Shown in pieces: positions 17,581 through 27,064 of a stretch of DNA of 64,000 nt. The DNA is from Brevibacterium antiquum CNRZ 918 (GTDB lineage: Bacteria > Actinomycetota > Actinomycetes > Actinomycetales > Brevibacteriaceae), in the NCBI RefSeq assembly GCF_900169145.1, contig NZ_FXZD01000002.1, forward strand, positions 310,001-374,000. Reading direction: 5' to 3'. Under the pieces are notes generated by a model. That model saw only the letters and a program-made list of their open reading frames with translations. It was not told the origin of the DNA and did no database searches. Positions within the stretch are counted from its first letter, which is position 1, and each line of letters begins with the position of its first letter. The position numbers were made by a program, and so were the translations under genes.

Positions 17581-19214
17581 TGGTCGGAGTTCGGAGTGTC
17601 ACATACGCGCTCAGTCAGCTGCTGCTCCCAATAGCCCAGCACAATTTTCATGCGGCCTGGGAGCGCGCTCAGCATAAACTGGAGCCACTAAACCTAGTAA
17701 CCGAAGAAGAGCGCGCAGACTATTTATCGTTTGAAATAGACAGGTGGCGGGAGCAACGAAAACCAACGGCCTTTCTGAAAAGATTGGTCAGCGAGTGTCT
17801 TAGCGTAGAAGAGAGTCTTGGGGAACTCTTTCCCAGTAAGTATTTCGACGCACACAAGAAGCTCACTGGACAGGGAAATCTATCATTCGAAAATGCGTCA
17901 GCATTGCTTAGTCATTCAAATTTAATCGCGAGGCTACTTAATGACGAACACCTCTCCTGCGCTCAGATAGCAGGCGTCCTTAGCGCTCGCAGAGGAGGAT
18001 TCGAATACAACTGGCACCAACTCAAACTAGTCGCCCGCGCGTTAGGTGGAGCGCCGGAACTGGACGAAGAAGAAATACTTAAGCTATCCGACGAGGACGT
18101 TGCCGGAGCTCCGGAGAAGTTTGGGGACGCTTCGCCTAAGGAATGTATCGAATTGATCGGCGACATTGGTACGAGACTGGGCTATCCGAGCGATTTAGCC
18201 GATGCTTTATATCGCTTCTTCCCGGATGCAAAAAGCTTCGTTCCAGCATATTCGGTAATCTTAAACACAAATTTGCTAGTAGTGGATAGCTATGATCACC
18301 CAGCATCCGCCGCGTATGAGTTCCAGCCTCGCGGTCTACTATCTCACGTCCTACAGAGAGACAAGCATCCTTCATATCATCCGAGCGAAAGCGCCTACTT
18401 GAACAATTCAAAGGGAGCTTTTGCCTTCGACCGAAATTGGGCTTGGTCGCGCAAAGGATCGGGGCGCGTTCAAGCTCTCGCTCTTGCAGATCTATTGGAC
18501 GGACTCAGCCAGATGGCGTATCCGGCCCGACGTGAGTTGGCATCCTGGATCAGGTCATGGCTTATGAGGATAGAGGAAGACTTCGTCGTCCACCGTGTTG
18601 AGGTTGAACCGCCCTCATGGACCGGAATCGAGAATTTCTTCGACAGAATATCAGCTGAGAATACACGCACCTTCGGCATTCTGGAGCAGCGAGCGGTTGA
18701 CTTCTTGGCAACTGCTTGGTTCGACACCGTGGAAACGGAGTACGACGTGCGTGGGCGGGGAGACTCGGTCTCTGCATCTAATACTGCAAAAGCGAAACTT
18801 GGCGATGTTGAGTTTAAATCGAAGTCTCTTCGACAAGTCCGGGCATTCGAAGCGCATGGTGGAAAGCTTTCGAAGTTTTATGTTGACATACATGGTGCAT
18901 CCTTTTCGAAAATACTCCCTAAGAGGCAAACTGAATTTGACCAACTTGGAATTCCGGAGAGCTGGGATATCGAGGTCATATTTATAGCTCACGAAATTGA
19001 AGCGAAATTGAAAAACCAATGGACCGAGGAAGTGTGTAAATACAATGTACGTTGGACCTGTAAAACTTACTCTGAAACTTGGGTCGAGGTTCTGGAATCC
19101 GTCGACCGTGACCTCTTGACCAAGTTGTTTCACGTGTATGTTACCGAACCCATTTCCGGTCGCTGGGTGTCGGACGGGGTTAAGTCGAAATTTAACAAAA
19201 TCGTGTCCGAATAG
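17580..19214 (+). CDS. Unrecognised protein in restriction-endonuclease position
   Basis: 544 residues from ATG 17580, with GGAGG 4 nt upstream. I do not recognise the family. It has no helicase, HNH or GIY-YIG signature. Around residues 425-440 the segment LGDVEFKSKSLRQVRAF could be the second half of a PD-(D/E)XK nuclease (acidic residue, then ExK), followed by a predicted beta strand (KFYVDIHG). The first 350 residues are mostly helical. Being translationally coupled to a C-like regulator and divergent from a cytosine methyltransferase, it is the obvious candidate for the restriction enzyme of the system. AT-rich codon use matches its neighbours in the island. Confidence 0.7.
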   Translation: MVGVRSVTYALSQLLLPIAQHNFHAAWERAQHKLEPLNLVTEEERADYLSFEIDRWREQRKPTAFLKRLVSECLSVEESLGELFPSKYFDAHKKLTGQGNLSFENASALLSHSNLIARLLNDEHLSCAQIAGVLSARRGGFEYNWHQLKLVARALGGAPELDEEEILKLSDEDVAGAPEKFGDASPKECIELIGDIGTRLGYPSDLADALYRFFPDAKSFVPAYSVILNTNLLVVDSYDHPASAAYEFQPRGLLSHVLQRDKHPSYHPSESAYLNNSKGAFAFDRNWAWSRKGSGRVQALALADLLDGLSQMAYPARRELASWIRSWLMRIEEDFVVHRVEVEPPSWTGIENFFDRISAENTRTFGILEQRAVDFLATAWFDTVETEYDVRGRGDSVSASNTAKAKLGDVEFKSKSLRQVRAFEAHGGKLSKFYVDIHGASFSKILPKRQTEFDQLGIPESWDIEVIFIAHEIEAKLKNQWTEEVCKYNVRWTCKTYSETWVEVLESVDRDLLTKLFHVYVTEPISGRWVSDGVKSKFNKIVSE

Positions 19215-19306
19215 GCGCGATGATGTGGCGACCAGGGTCTGTGGGACAACAATTGTCGAAATCGATATCAACCTGGCAAATTCGTGTAATCGTTTCCGCG
19301 TAGCTA

Positions 19307-21004
19307 TCAGGTTCCCATATGCTTACCTACGTAGTCTGAAATTTGCACACATCTAAGTGCAGGAGTTGATATTTCCAAGGGCCGATTCAAGCCGAATCGT
19401 TCCTGGATCAGCCTGCGCGTAGCCTTCAATGTCTTTTTACCGTGCCGATATCGCTCCGGGTTCTTATCAAATTGTGTATGTGATTCGCTCGCAACCGTAC
19501 CAGCAGACGGCGTGTTCTTTACTCCTGCGCTTTTTTGACGTTTCGAAAATTCTACTCGTTCGTTGATTAACATTTTTACTGATAGGTCACGTGTTTCCAA
19601 AGTCGCTTGCGCCAAAATGGAATCAAGATCGGAGATGTCGATTTCAGGGAAGACCTCTCGAAGGTGGTGAATATTCAAATAATGTGATTCTATGTCGGTT
19701 CCATCGGTAATAAAAGGCAACGCGCCAGTTGCTCGCATTTCAGTGACGAAATCAGTGAGTTCAATTTCGTCAACATAGTCACGGTCTCTGTGGATTATGA
19801 CCCGTGTGCCGGGCGCTTTGTCGTGAATAAACTTCGCAATTGCTACCGCTGACTTGAGATTAGTACAACCTTTATATGACCAGATGTCGTATTTCAGAGT
19901 CGTCAGACCAGAGGAATCCAGCAGAGTGCGTAAAGCTTTATGATTTTCATCTTCGGTGATGACCACAAATGGCACCTTGCCATGGTTGAGTCGATCTGCA
20001 GCGTCGAGTGCCCCGAGTTCCAACAATGCGTCGATTCTATCAAATTCGCTATCTTGTATCTGACCAGAAGCTAGCCAGGTTATGTCGGCGTCGTTTTCAT
20101 GGAGGGCGTCAATAAAGGACCGAGAGTGTGTCGATAATAGAATTTGGAAATCTAGTTCAGTTGCAAGTTTCACTAGGAGAGTGGCAAGTTTACGCTGATT
20201 GTTTGGATGCAAATGAGAGTCTGGTTCGTCAAGTATTAGCAAGGAAGGCCTGTAGACGCCGACGTAAGCAAGTACCTGGATTGCTTGCAGGATGCCGGTC
20301 CCACTTGAGTCAATCGGTAAATTGCTTCCTTCTCTTTTGACGTAAGCTGATATCGTCTCGTCCGCCTCTTGGTTGAAGTATACTGAGATATCCACGTCAG
20401 GGAAAATCTCATGTAGCTGGTCCTGAAAAATGCTCCATGAGGTTTGATCTTGGCTCAAGTCCAATAGGACGTTTCTGAAGACGCTGTTCGCATCGCCGCG
20501 AGCTGCGGCGCGTCTGACCAGACCCGCCGATTTATACTCTTCGAACGCAGGTATACCGGCTAACCCCGGTGCCACGATACTGTAGGGTTGTTCGTAATTT
20601 TCGAGTTTTTTACCTAAGGCTTCGCCCGACATCTTTATGCTGATGTTCTTGTTTTTACCTTTGGCTACCGTCAGATTAATTTGTCCTTCGTCGTCTTTAA
20701 ATTCGGCGTGTATTGCCTTCGAATGATCTTGAGTCAACTTTCCATGCGGCGCTAATGCTTGAACATCACGTAATGGCGTGTATATTAACTGCTCGGTTGA
20801 TAGGGTTCCCGAGATGGCATCGTTTCTCCACTTGGATACTCCATCTAGTTTCAGACTTTGCGCAACTGACACCGCGAATTGTATCCCCTGTAGTAGTGAA
20901 CTTTTACCCGCATTGTTTGGTCCCACAAGTACTGTTACTTTTCCTAGTTGAAGTGTAGTGTTGCTAAGTGATTTAAAATTCCGGAGGGTGACACTTTTTA
21001 GCAA
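19307..21004 (-). CDS. OLD-family ATPase/TOPRIM nuclease
   Basis: 565 residues from a TTG start (AAAGG about 7 nt upstream). N-terminal ABC-type ATPase: Walker A GPNNAGKSS near residue 30, signature-like DSSGTGILQAIQ near 230, Walker B LLILDEPDSHLHP, and ILLSTHSRS. The C-terminal TOPRIM part has FVVITEDENHKAL (the catalytic Glu) and IIHRDRDY (the DxD pair). This is the architecture of overcoming-lysogenization-defect nucleases, many of which act in phage defence. No UvrD-like gene follows, so it is not a two-gene Gabija system, and no reverse transcriptase is present. It probably acts alone or as an accessory of the adjacent restriction-modification genes. Confidence 0.88.
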   Translation of the reverse strand: MLKSVTLRNFKSLSNTTLQLGKVTVLVGPNNAGKSSLLQGIQFAVSVAQSLKLDGVSKWRNDAISGTLSTEQLIYTPLRDVQALAPHGKLTQDHSKAIHAEFKDDEGQINLTVAKGKNKNISIKMSGEALGKKLENYEQPYSIVAPGLAGIPAFEEYKSAGLVRRAAARGDANSVFRNVLLDLSQDQTSWSIFQDQLHEIFPDVDISVYFNQEADETISAYVKREGSNLPIDSSGTGILQAIQVLAYVGVYRPSLLILDEPDSHLHPNNQRKLATLLVKLATELDFQILLSTHSRSFIDALHENDADITWLASGQIQDSEFDRIDALLELGALDAADRLNHGKVPFVVITEDENHKALRTLLDSSGLTTLKYDIWSYKGCTNLKSAVAIAKFIHDKAPGTRVIIHRDRDYVDEIELTDFVTEMRATGALPFITDGTDIESHYLNIHHLREVFPEIDISDLDSILAQATLETRDLSVKMLINERVEFSKRQKSAGVKNTPSAGTVASESHTQFDKNPERYRHGKKTLKATRRLIQERFGLNRPLEISTPALRCVQISDYVGKHMGT

Positions 21005-21164
21005 TTGAGGGCCTTTTTCGTTAAGTTGTGTTCAGTTGGCGTAAGTGCGATGTAGTTGTTTTTATGAACTGGTCTATATATAAATACTATAGCTGAACGT
21101 AGGCCTTTGGGACTGTAGGTTAGTGGCGCCACTCCTGCCCTTGCCCAACTGCTTTGCGGGTAAA

Positions 21165-21905
21165 TGTCGTGGCCCAAGTGTGCGGGCATGTACTCATCGG
21201 GCACAGCGGTCTCGAACCCGGTAGCCAGCAGGCCACCGGTCGTGATGAGGAATCTCCTGACTCTGTCGGTGAGGTCCAGTTTGCCCGAGCGTTCGGCGAT
21301 CGGAAGCAGGCGCGTGTCCAAGCGCATGGTGAGGCGGCGACAGACCCGGTTCATAGGTATGGCTATGGTAGTTGTCGGCGGGATCTAGGATTCTGACCGG
21401 CGTGATCACAGGGATTCCGGTGTCTGCTCCGAGAAGACGGCCGGCACACATCGCACGAGTTCGTCGTTGGCCATGAGGTCTCCCTCGTATCGGGCGGGGG
21501 AGTGAAAGTCCTGACCGCTGCATTCCTACTAGAGGTTCCGAACGAGATCTTACGTAAAGCTGCGGCGGGCGGTGCTGGTGATCGCCTCGACGGCGTCCTG
21601 GCTACCGAAGTCTCGCCCTCCGAGCAGAATGCGCCGTAGACCGAAAGCGGTGGTCGTGTGCAATCCGTGATGGACCGGTTCAGGCATCCTTGCCGCCGGG
21701 CCACTGTCGTGTCGAAGATGCTGTCGGTAATTACCTTCGCGCCGGGAGTCATTTTGCGTAACCGTTTTTCGGTTCTGGTTTTCAGGACATCGACGAGTTC
21801 GACTGCCCACGCCTTGCCATTGGTTCGCTCCGAAAGCGGATTCTCGCGGAGAACTGTGGCCTCGGCGGCGAGGGTGTCCGCACACAGGTGCGCGGTGAGT
21901 ACGTC
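21165..21905 (-). pseudogene. Degenerate DUF2891 paralogue
   Basis: Three reading frames together carry pieces matching the intact DUF2891 gene at 23828-24868: LAAEATVLRENP and KAWAVELV near 21800-21880, HHGLHTTTAFGLRRILLGGR near 21600-21660, VRILDPADNYHSH near 21370-21400, and VPDEYMPAHLGHD near 21170-21210. The order is preserved, but frames change several times and the N-terminal third is missing. The C-terminal end abuts the AT-rich defence island, which may have helped inactivate it. Confidence 0.8.
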
Positions 21906-22277
21906 GTCAGCTGTGGATGCCACTGGCGCCGCTGAAAATCCCGGCAACCCTCAGTCGCCGGGTCCAAAAGTCGAGCGGCCGGCCCAGGGCACACCGACCA
22001 GAAGATAAGCAGCTAACTTGCAGCCGAACGTGCGGCTCTCCTTCGCGTGCTGGGCCCTTCCAGACTCGAGTTCACCTGGGATACTTAAATTGGCCCAACT
22101 ATTGATGAATCACGAACGATAGCGGACAACGAAAGCGTGATTGACCATAAACGATGTCGGGATGAGGCCGCTGTTCGGCTTGGCGACGAGATCGCCGCGT
22201 GTTCAGGTACTACCGAGACGCAGTGGCGAACTACCGCGGCGGGCAACAATGCCTCCCCACAACGAAAGGCACCAGCG
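21906..22277. other. Intergenic stretch before aspA, no gene seen
   Basis: About 370 bp between the DUF2891 relic and the aspA start. No convincing coding frame, RNA gene or strong inverted repeat is visible. It probably contains the aspA promoter and further decayed DUF2891 sequence. Confidence 0.4.
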
Positions 22278-23780
22278 GTGACCGACAGCGCTTCCGCCCC
22301 AACCCGCACCGAGACCGATTCGATCGGCAGTCTCGAGATCCCCGCTGCAGCGTATTGGGGTGTGCACACGGCTCGCGCGATGGAGAACTTCCCGATCGCG
22401 CGCCGCCCAGTCTCCGTCTACCCCGACTTCGTCCGTGCCTTCGCCTGTGTGAAACAGGCCGCGGCGCGGGCGAACCTGGAGATCGGTGCCCTTGATGAGC
22501 AGCGAGCCAACCTCATCGACGCCGCCTGCGAGGAGATCAAGGGCGGGCGGCTCCACGACGAGTTCACCGTCGGCGTGATCCAGGGTGGGGCGGGCACCTC
22601 GACGAACATGAACGCCAACGAGGTGATCACGAACCGCGCACTTGAGATCGGCGGTCACGCGAAGGGCGACTACTCGTTCATCAACCCCAATGACCATACG
22701 AACCACAGCCAGTCGACGAACGACACCTACCCGACGGCGATCAAGATCGCGCTGGCCTTCTCACTGCAGAACCTCCTCGGCGAACTCACGCTTTTGGCGG
22801 ATGCCTTTGCCGCGAAGGGTCGCGAGTTCTCCGATATCATCAAGGTCGGTCGCACCCAGCTCCAGGACGCGGTGCCGATGACCCTGGGTCAGGAATTCAA
22901 CGCCTTCGCCACCACTCTGCGTGAGGACGTCCAGCGTCTCGAAGATGCGGTCGCACTCCTCGGCGAGGTCAACATGGGCGCCACTGCGATCGGAACGGCG
23001 ATCAACGCACCCGTCGGGTACAAGGAAGCGGTGATCAAGCACCTGCGCACCATCACCGGACTCGAACTCGTCACCGCCGGCGACCTCGTCGAATCCACCT
23101 CGGACACCGGAGTCTTCATCACCTTCTCCGGGGCGCTCAAGCGCAGCGCTCTGAAGATGTCGTAGATCGCCAACGACCTGCGTCTGCTGTCCTCGGGACC
23201 ACAGGCCGGCTTCGGTGAGATCAACCTGCCTGCCCGCCAAGCGGGCTCATCGATCATGCCCGGCAAGGTCAACCCCGTCATCCCCGAGGCTGTCTCCCAG
23301 GTCGCCTACTCGGTCGCCGGTGCCGACGTCACCGTGTCCATGGCCGTCGAGGCCGGCCAGCTCCAGCTCAACGCCTTCGAGCCGGTCATCGCCCATTCCC
23401 TGTTCCAGTCGATCACCTGGCTCGAGCGTGCCTGCCAGACCTTCCGCGTCAACTGCGTCAACGGCATCACCGCCAACGAGGCGGCGCTCGAGGACACCGT
23501 GGCCAGGTCTGTCACCGTCATCACCGCACTCGCTCCGGTCATCGGCTATGTACCGGCCGCGCAGCTGGCCAAGCAGGCGCTGGCGACCAATGAACCGATT
23601 TCCGACCTGGTTATTGCGCAGGGTCTGCTCGACCGTGCCCAACTCGAGGAGATCCTCAAGCCCGAACGCCTGACCGGCCTGCCCGCCGACCATGGTGTCG
23701 AGAACACGACCGAGGGCGCCGAGGCGGTTCCTCGTGACGAGATGACCTCGGAGATCCCTGTGATGGCGTCTGCTGAGTGA
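22278..23780 (+). pseudogene. aspA: Aspartate ammonia-lyase interrupted by an in-frame TAG
   Basis: The start is taken as GTG 22278 with AAAGG 8 nt upstream. The full frame of 501 codons matches aspartase/fumarase-II family enzymes along its whole length: DSIGSLEIPAAAYWGVHTAR, then GGAGTSTNMNANEV, then NHSQSTNDTYPT, then VGRTQLQDAVPMTLGQE, then GSSIMPGKVNPVIPE. Codon 296 is TAG (23163-23165), where the family expects the Lys of KMSKIANDLRLL; AAG to TAG is a single-base change. Frame and conservation continue unbroken after it. The truncated product would lack the GSS catalytic loop. Either a recent nonsense mutation, readthrough, or a sequencing error. Confidence 0.9.
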
Positions 23781-23827
23781 ACCAGTTTCGCCAGTCCGCG
23801 CATTGGTTGCGTACGGCAGGCGACAGC

Positions 23828-24868
23828 TCAGTGATTCCGCAGCCCCAAGGCCTCCCAGGCGAATGTTGCGACCCAGTGTGAGGCCATGTACTCGTCCGAG
23901 ACAGAAGCTTCGAGCCCGGGAGCCATGAGTGTCTCGACTCTGGTGAGGATCCCTTTGGCACGGACGGCGAGCTCGTGGTCACTCGAGCCTTCAGCGATGT
24001 CCAGCAGTCGTGGCGCCAGACGCATCAGCGATGCGGCGACCGACAGCCCCAGGCCGTAGAGATGACTCTGATATCCGTCTGTGGGATCGAGCACTTGGAC
24101 CGGCTTGAGCGCAGGCGACTCCGGAGTCAGTTCCGACAAGAAGTCCGGCAACCAGACGGCGAGCTCATCCTCGGTCAGTACCTCTGCCATGAGATCGGCT
24201 TCGCAAAGCCCAGGGGAGAGAAAGTCCTGACCGCTGCGCTCCTGATGGAAGTTCCAGGCATGGTCATCGGTAAAGCAGCGCCTGGCGGATGCGGCGATGG
24301 CATCGTCGACGTCGTGGCGTCCCAGTTCCCGAGCGCCGAGGAGGATCCGACGCAGGCCGAACGCCGTATTCGAGTGCAGTCCGTGACGAACGGGTGCTGC
24401 CATCTTCGGCAGCCATGCCGCGGTCAGGTCGAAGACCGTCTCAGCAAGCACCTCGGCGTCGGTGGCCAGATCCCGCAGCCGCGGTTCCGAACTGGCATGC
24501 AAAGCCCGGACGAGTTCGACGGCCCATGCCCACCCATAGGGACGTTCCCACGTCGGATTCTCACGCAGGAAAGCCGCCTCGGCGGTGAGCTTCTCAGAGC
24601 TGAGATGAGCAGCCAGTGTCTCGAGGGCCTCGTCGCGCCACGGTGCGGCCTGGGCGGTTTCGGTGCTCAGCAGCGACACGAGGAGGAAGTGCATGTGGAC
24701 GCTTGAATGCCAGTCGAAGGAGTTCGCGAACGCCGGGTTCTTCTTCCGCGGCTCGACGATGTCATCGGCCGAACGCGCGACGTGATGCGCAGCGTACGGA
24801 TAGTCACGGGTGATGTTGGACAGCGCGACCTGGGCGAACGGGGTGACGAAATCTTCGGGGGATGTCAT
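23828..24868 (-). CDS. DUF2891 family protein
   Basis: 346 residues; AAGGA lies 6 nt before the ATG. It matches DUF2891: PAFANSFDWHSSVHMHFLLV near residue 48, the RENPTWERPYGWAWAVEL segment near 110, GLHSNTAFGLRRILLGAREL near 175, and a C-terminal VSDEYMASHW. The WHSSVH and EN(P) segments suggest an alpha/alpha-barrel enzyme acting on a sugar-like ligand, but no function is established. It is convergent with aspA, 47 bp away. Two further traces of the same family lie at 21165-21905 and 27624-27723. Confidence 0.88.
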   Translation of the reverse strand: MTSPEDFVTPFAQVALSNITRDYPYAAHHVARSADDIVEPRKKNPAFANSFDWHSSVHMHFLLVSLLSTETAQAAPWRDEALETLAAHLSSEKLTAEAAFLRENPTWERPYGWAWAVELVRALHASSEPRLRDLATDAEVLAETVFDLTAAWLPKMAAPVRHGLHSNTAFGLRRILLGARELGRHDVDDAIAASARRCFTDDHAWNFHQERSGQDFLSPGLCEADLMAEVLTEDELAVWLPDFLSELTPESPALKPVQVLDPTDGYQSHLYGLGLSVAASLMRLAPRLLDIAEGSSDHELAVRAKGILTRVETLMAPGLEASVSDEYMASHWVATFAWEALGLRNH

Positions 24869-24974
24869 GTCGGTTCCTTCGTCGAGGGCCTGCGGTGGGT
24901 GTGCCGACAGGGCACCCGGCGGCGGGTGCGCAGAGTCGATTCTGTCACCTCGGCGGTGGTTGCGTGTGCGCAGC

Positions 24975-26177
24975 TCACCGTCGTCTGTTGTTCGACTCGG
25001 TCAGCTCGACATATGCCAGGTGGCGATCCGCGGTGAAGCAGACGATCTTGCCCTTGTGATTCGTCGTGCGTCTGAGTATTCCTGCCCCGGTGAGCTCGAC
25101 CAGAGCCCGGTATGCGGCGGCCCGAGAAACCCCATGTTCTGTGGCAACTGAGTCGATCGTGAGCACGGGTTCGCGAGCTAGACCGTCCAGGATCTTCAAT
25201 ATCGTCGAATTGGCGCGTGGACGTGCTGGAGACTTTCCCTGCTCTTGACGATGGCGAACGAGGTCGTCGACGACGGTGTGATCCAGGGCGATGATGTCCT
25301 CGGAGAGCAGGATCGCATTGTCCGCGGCATGTTCGACTGCGGCAGCGAACGAGAGAACCCAACCATCCAGGTCGGCAGGATCGCGCCGAAACGAGGTCAG
25401 TCCGCCGATGTAGGCGTCGGTGTCAGAGGCGAATACTGTGCTGATAGGCACCAGCACATTGCGGATCGCGTCTGATCTCTTCAGGACCGTGTGGATGAGT
25501 GCTCGACCGGTTCTGCCGTTGCCGTCAGCGAACGGGTGGATGGTCTCGAACTGAGCATGCGCCAGAGCAGCACGCACGACCGCATTGCCAGAAGTGTTCG
25601 TGAGAAATTCTGCGAGATCAGCAGTCAGTCGCGGGACTTCTGTCTCGGGAGGCGGAATGAACTCTGCACGCAGCGGACTGTTGCCCGGACCGCCGACCCA
25701 GTTCTGCTCCTGTCGCAGACCGAAATTCAGGCGCGGCTCGATGGAGTGCTGCAGCTCTTCGATATCGGAGATCGTGATTGCGCGATTCGGATCTGCGAGC
25801 TCAGCGATCGCTGCTTCGGTTGCGCGGACGTTGGCGATGACGTCGAGTGCCACTCGACTGCCATGCTGAAGCCGTTCGGCGATGGCGAGCTTCTTCAGGC
25901 TGAGCCGGTTCCCCTCGATCCACGATGATGAAATGCTCTCCGACCGAATGAGCAGGTGGTTGAGGTAGCGAGCTCCCAATTCGCCGATGCGCTCATCGAG
26001 GCGTGCGAGCACGGCGACTGCAGCCTCTGCCGCCCGTTGGGCTTCGCGACCGAGCTCGGGAAGTTCTGCAGGCAGCTCGTCGGGAATGTACGCCCGGTAG
26101 GTGCCTGACGCACGATCCTTTCTGCTCAGACCCGCAGGGTTGGGTGAAGCCCAGTAGCGCTCGATGCTGTCCGGCAT
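24975..26177 (-). CDS. Fic-domain protein (AMPylator type) with C-terminal winged helix
   Basis: 400 residues. The Fic active-site motif HPFADGNGRTGR is at about residue 215, with the ATP-binding His, Asp/Gly loop and Arg intact. An N-terminal helix carries SSWIEG (about residues 84-89), which fits the inhibitory (S/T)xxxE(G/N) motif, so this looks like a self-inhibited class II Fic enzyme. The C-terminus is a winged helix (LTIDSVATEHGVSRAAAYRA). Such Fic-HTH proteins transfer AMP or related groups to hydroxyl side chains; targets vary and are unknown here. A 35-bp palindrome sits upstream and may be bound by its own HTH. Confidence 0.93.
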   Translation of the reverse strand: MPDSIERYWASPNPAGLSRKDRASGTYRAYIPDELPAELPELGREAQRAAEAAVAVLARLDERIGELGARYLNHLLIRSESISSSWIEGNRLSLKKLAIAERLQHGSRVALDVIANVRATEAAIAELADPNRAITISDIEELQHSIEPRLNFGLRQEQNWVGGPGNSPLRAEFIPPPETEVPRLTADLAEFLTNTSGNAVVRAALAHAQFETIHPFADGNGRTGRALIHTVLKRSDAIRNVLVPISTVFASDTDAYIGGLTSFRRDPADLDGWVLSFAAAVEHAADNAILLSEDIIALDHTVVDDLVRHRQEQGKSPARPRANSTILKILDGLAREPVLTIDSVATEHGVSRAAAYRALVELTGAGILRRTTNHKGKIVCFTADRHLAYVELTESNNRRR

Positions 26178-26219
26178 GGGTGTCCTTCCGGGCGTCGGCT
26201 AAACTCACAGATGATCTCT

Positions 26220-26254
26220 GAATATTTACTTTAGTGTATCTAAAGTAAATATTC
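26220..26254. promoter_or_regulatory. AT-rich perfect palindrome upstream of the fic gene
   Basis: Arms GAATATTTACTTTA (26220-26233) and TAAAGTAAATATTC (26241-26254) are perfectly complementary with a 7-nt spacer. It lies 43-77 bp ahead of the Fic start in otherwise GC-rich DNA. Position and symmetry favour an operator over a terminator, since no gene ends just before it. Confidence 0.6.
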
Positions 26255-26556
26255 GAGAGTTTTGCTGACGCGTATCTACCGGGTGCAGCAGTTCTGGGAT
26301 GCTGCGACTGTGCGCGTGCGCTTGCCCGAGGTCGTCGAACGGATGCTTGGACCGCTGACCGTGCTGCGTTTCCAGCGTTCTTCCGCATTCACCTTTGATC
26401 GCTCAGCGTGCAATCGCGAACCCTTGCTCCTCGAGGGCCCACTGACGTTTGAGGGACATTCGATCCACGGCCGGAAGGGAGAAGCCTTCGGGCGAAAACG
26501 GGCACCGACTAGGCTGGAGCCGCACAATGACCAATGCAGCGGAAGGAGGGTGTGTA
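26255..26556. other. Intergenic stretch, no convincing gene
   Basis: Roughly 300 bp between the Fic palindrome and the CHY zinc-finger gene. A frame opens at 26262 but has no ribosome site and no recognisable content, and it overlaps the downstream gene out of frame; I treat it as non-coding. The promoter of the downstream gene should be here. Confidence 0.4.
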
Positions 26557-26880
26557 GTGGCGCAAGCGCCCCGCGTTTACGGCAAGACGGTCGATGAACA
26601 CACTCGGTGCGAACACTATTCGACCGAGCTGGATATCATCGCCATTCGCTTCGCATGCTGTAACCGGTACTATCCGTGCCATCTTTGTCACAGCCAGTCC
26701 GTCGACCACCTCGCGCGGCAGTGGCCCCGTGAGAAATGGGATCAAAGGGCCGTCCTCTGCGGAAGCTGTTGGACGGAGCTGACGATCGAGGCGTATAGAC
26801 GCGCACCTGCTTGTCCCGAGTGCGCGGCGCCGTTCAACCCGCGGTGCGAAGCGCATTCAGACTATTATTTCGACGGGTGA
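26557..26880 (+). CDS. CHY-type zinc-finger protein
   Basis: 107 residues from GTG 26557, with GGAGGG 6 nt upstream; an ATG at 26527 with a weaker GGAG is an alternative. The sequence follows the CHY finger pattern: VDEHTRCEHYSTELDIIAIR, then CCNRYYPCHLCH, then WDQRAVLCGSC and ACPECAAPF. About ten Cys and several His would bind two or three zinc ions. Bacterial CHY proteins of this size are small cytosolic proteins without an assigned role. Confidence 0.85.
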   Translation: MAQAPRVYGKTVDEHTRCEHYSTELDIIAIRFACCNRYYPCHLCHSQSVDHLARQWPREKWDQRAVLCGSCWTELTIEAYRRAPACPECAAPFNPRCEAHSDYYFDG

Positions 26881-26964
26881 CCTGGAGGCCGCTCCGGCGG
26901 TGGAGGCAATGGAGTTCGCGCGGCCACTGACGCCCCAGTGGGACAAATAATCGGTGGTCAAGTA

Positions 26965-27010
26965 TCTGCGACTGCTGTCGTCGGGACCACAGGCCGGCCT
27001 TGGCGAGCTC
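26965..27010 (+). pseudogene. Short aspA relic
   Basis: Translates to LRLLSSGPQAGLGEL, nearly identical to LRLLSSGPQAGFGEI just after the TAG in the aspA pseudogene at 22278-23780, and the DNA is also closely similar. Nothing on either side is aspA-like. It is a leftover of a second aspA copy or of a partial duplication. Confidence 0.65.
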
Positions 27011-27064
27011 ACTCGAGGCATGAGGCTCGGATCGAACCTCACGCCTCGAGAGGTGAGTGTGCGC

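Noticed and set aside
19307..21004. Gabija, PARIS or retron system around the OLD protein
   Set aside because: No UvrD-like helicase, no separate TOPRIM partner and no reverse transcriptase or ncRNA-like repeat nearby; the gene looks solitary.
26262..26597. Possible 111-residue gene upstream of the CHY gene
   Set aside because: No ribosome site, Arg-rich translation and an out-of-frame overlap with the well-supported CHY gene.
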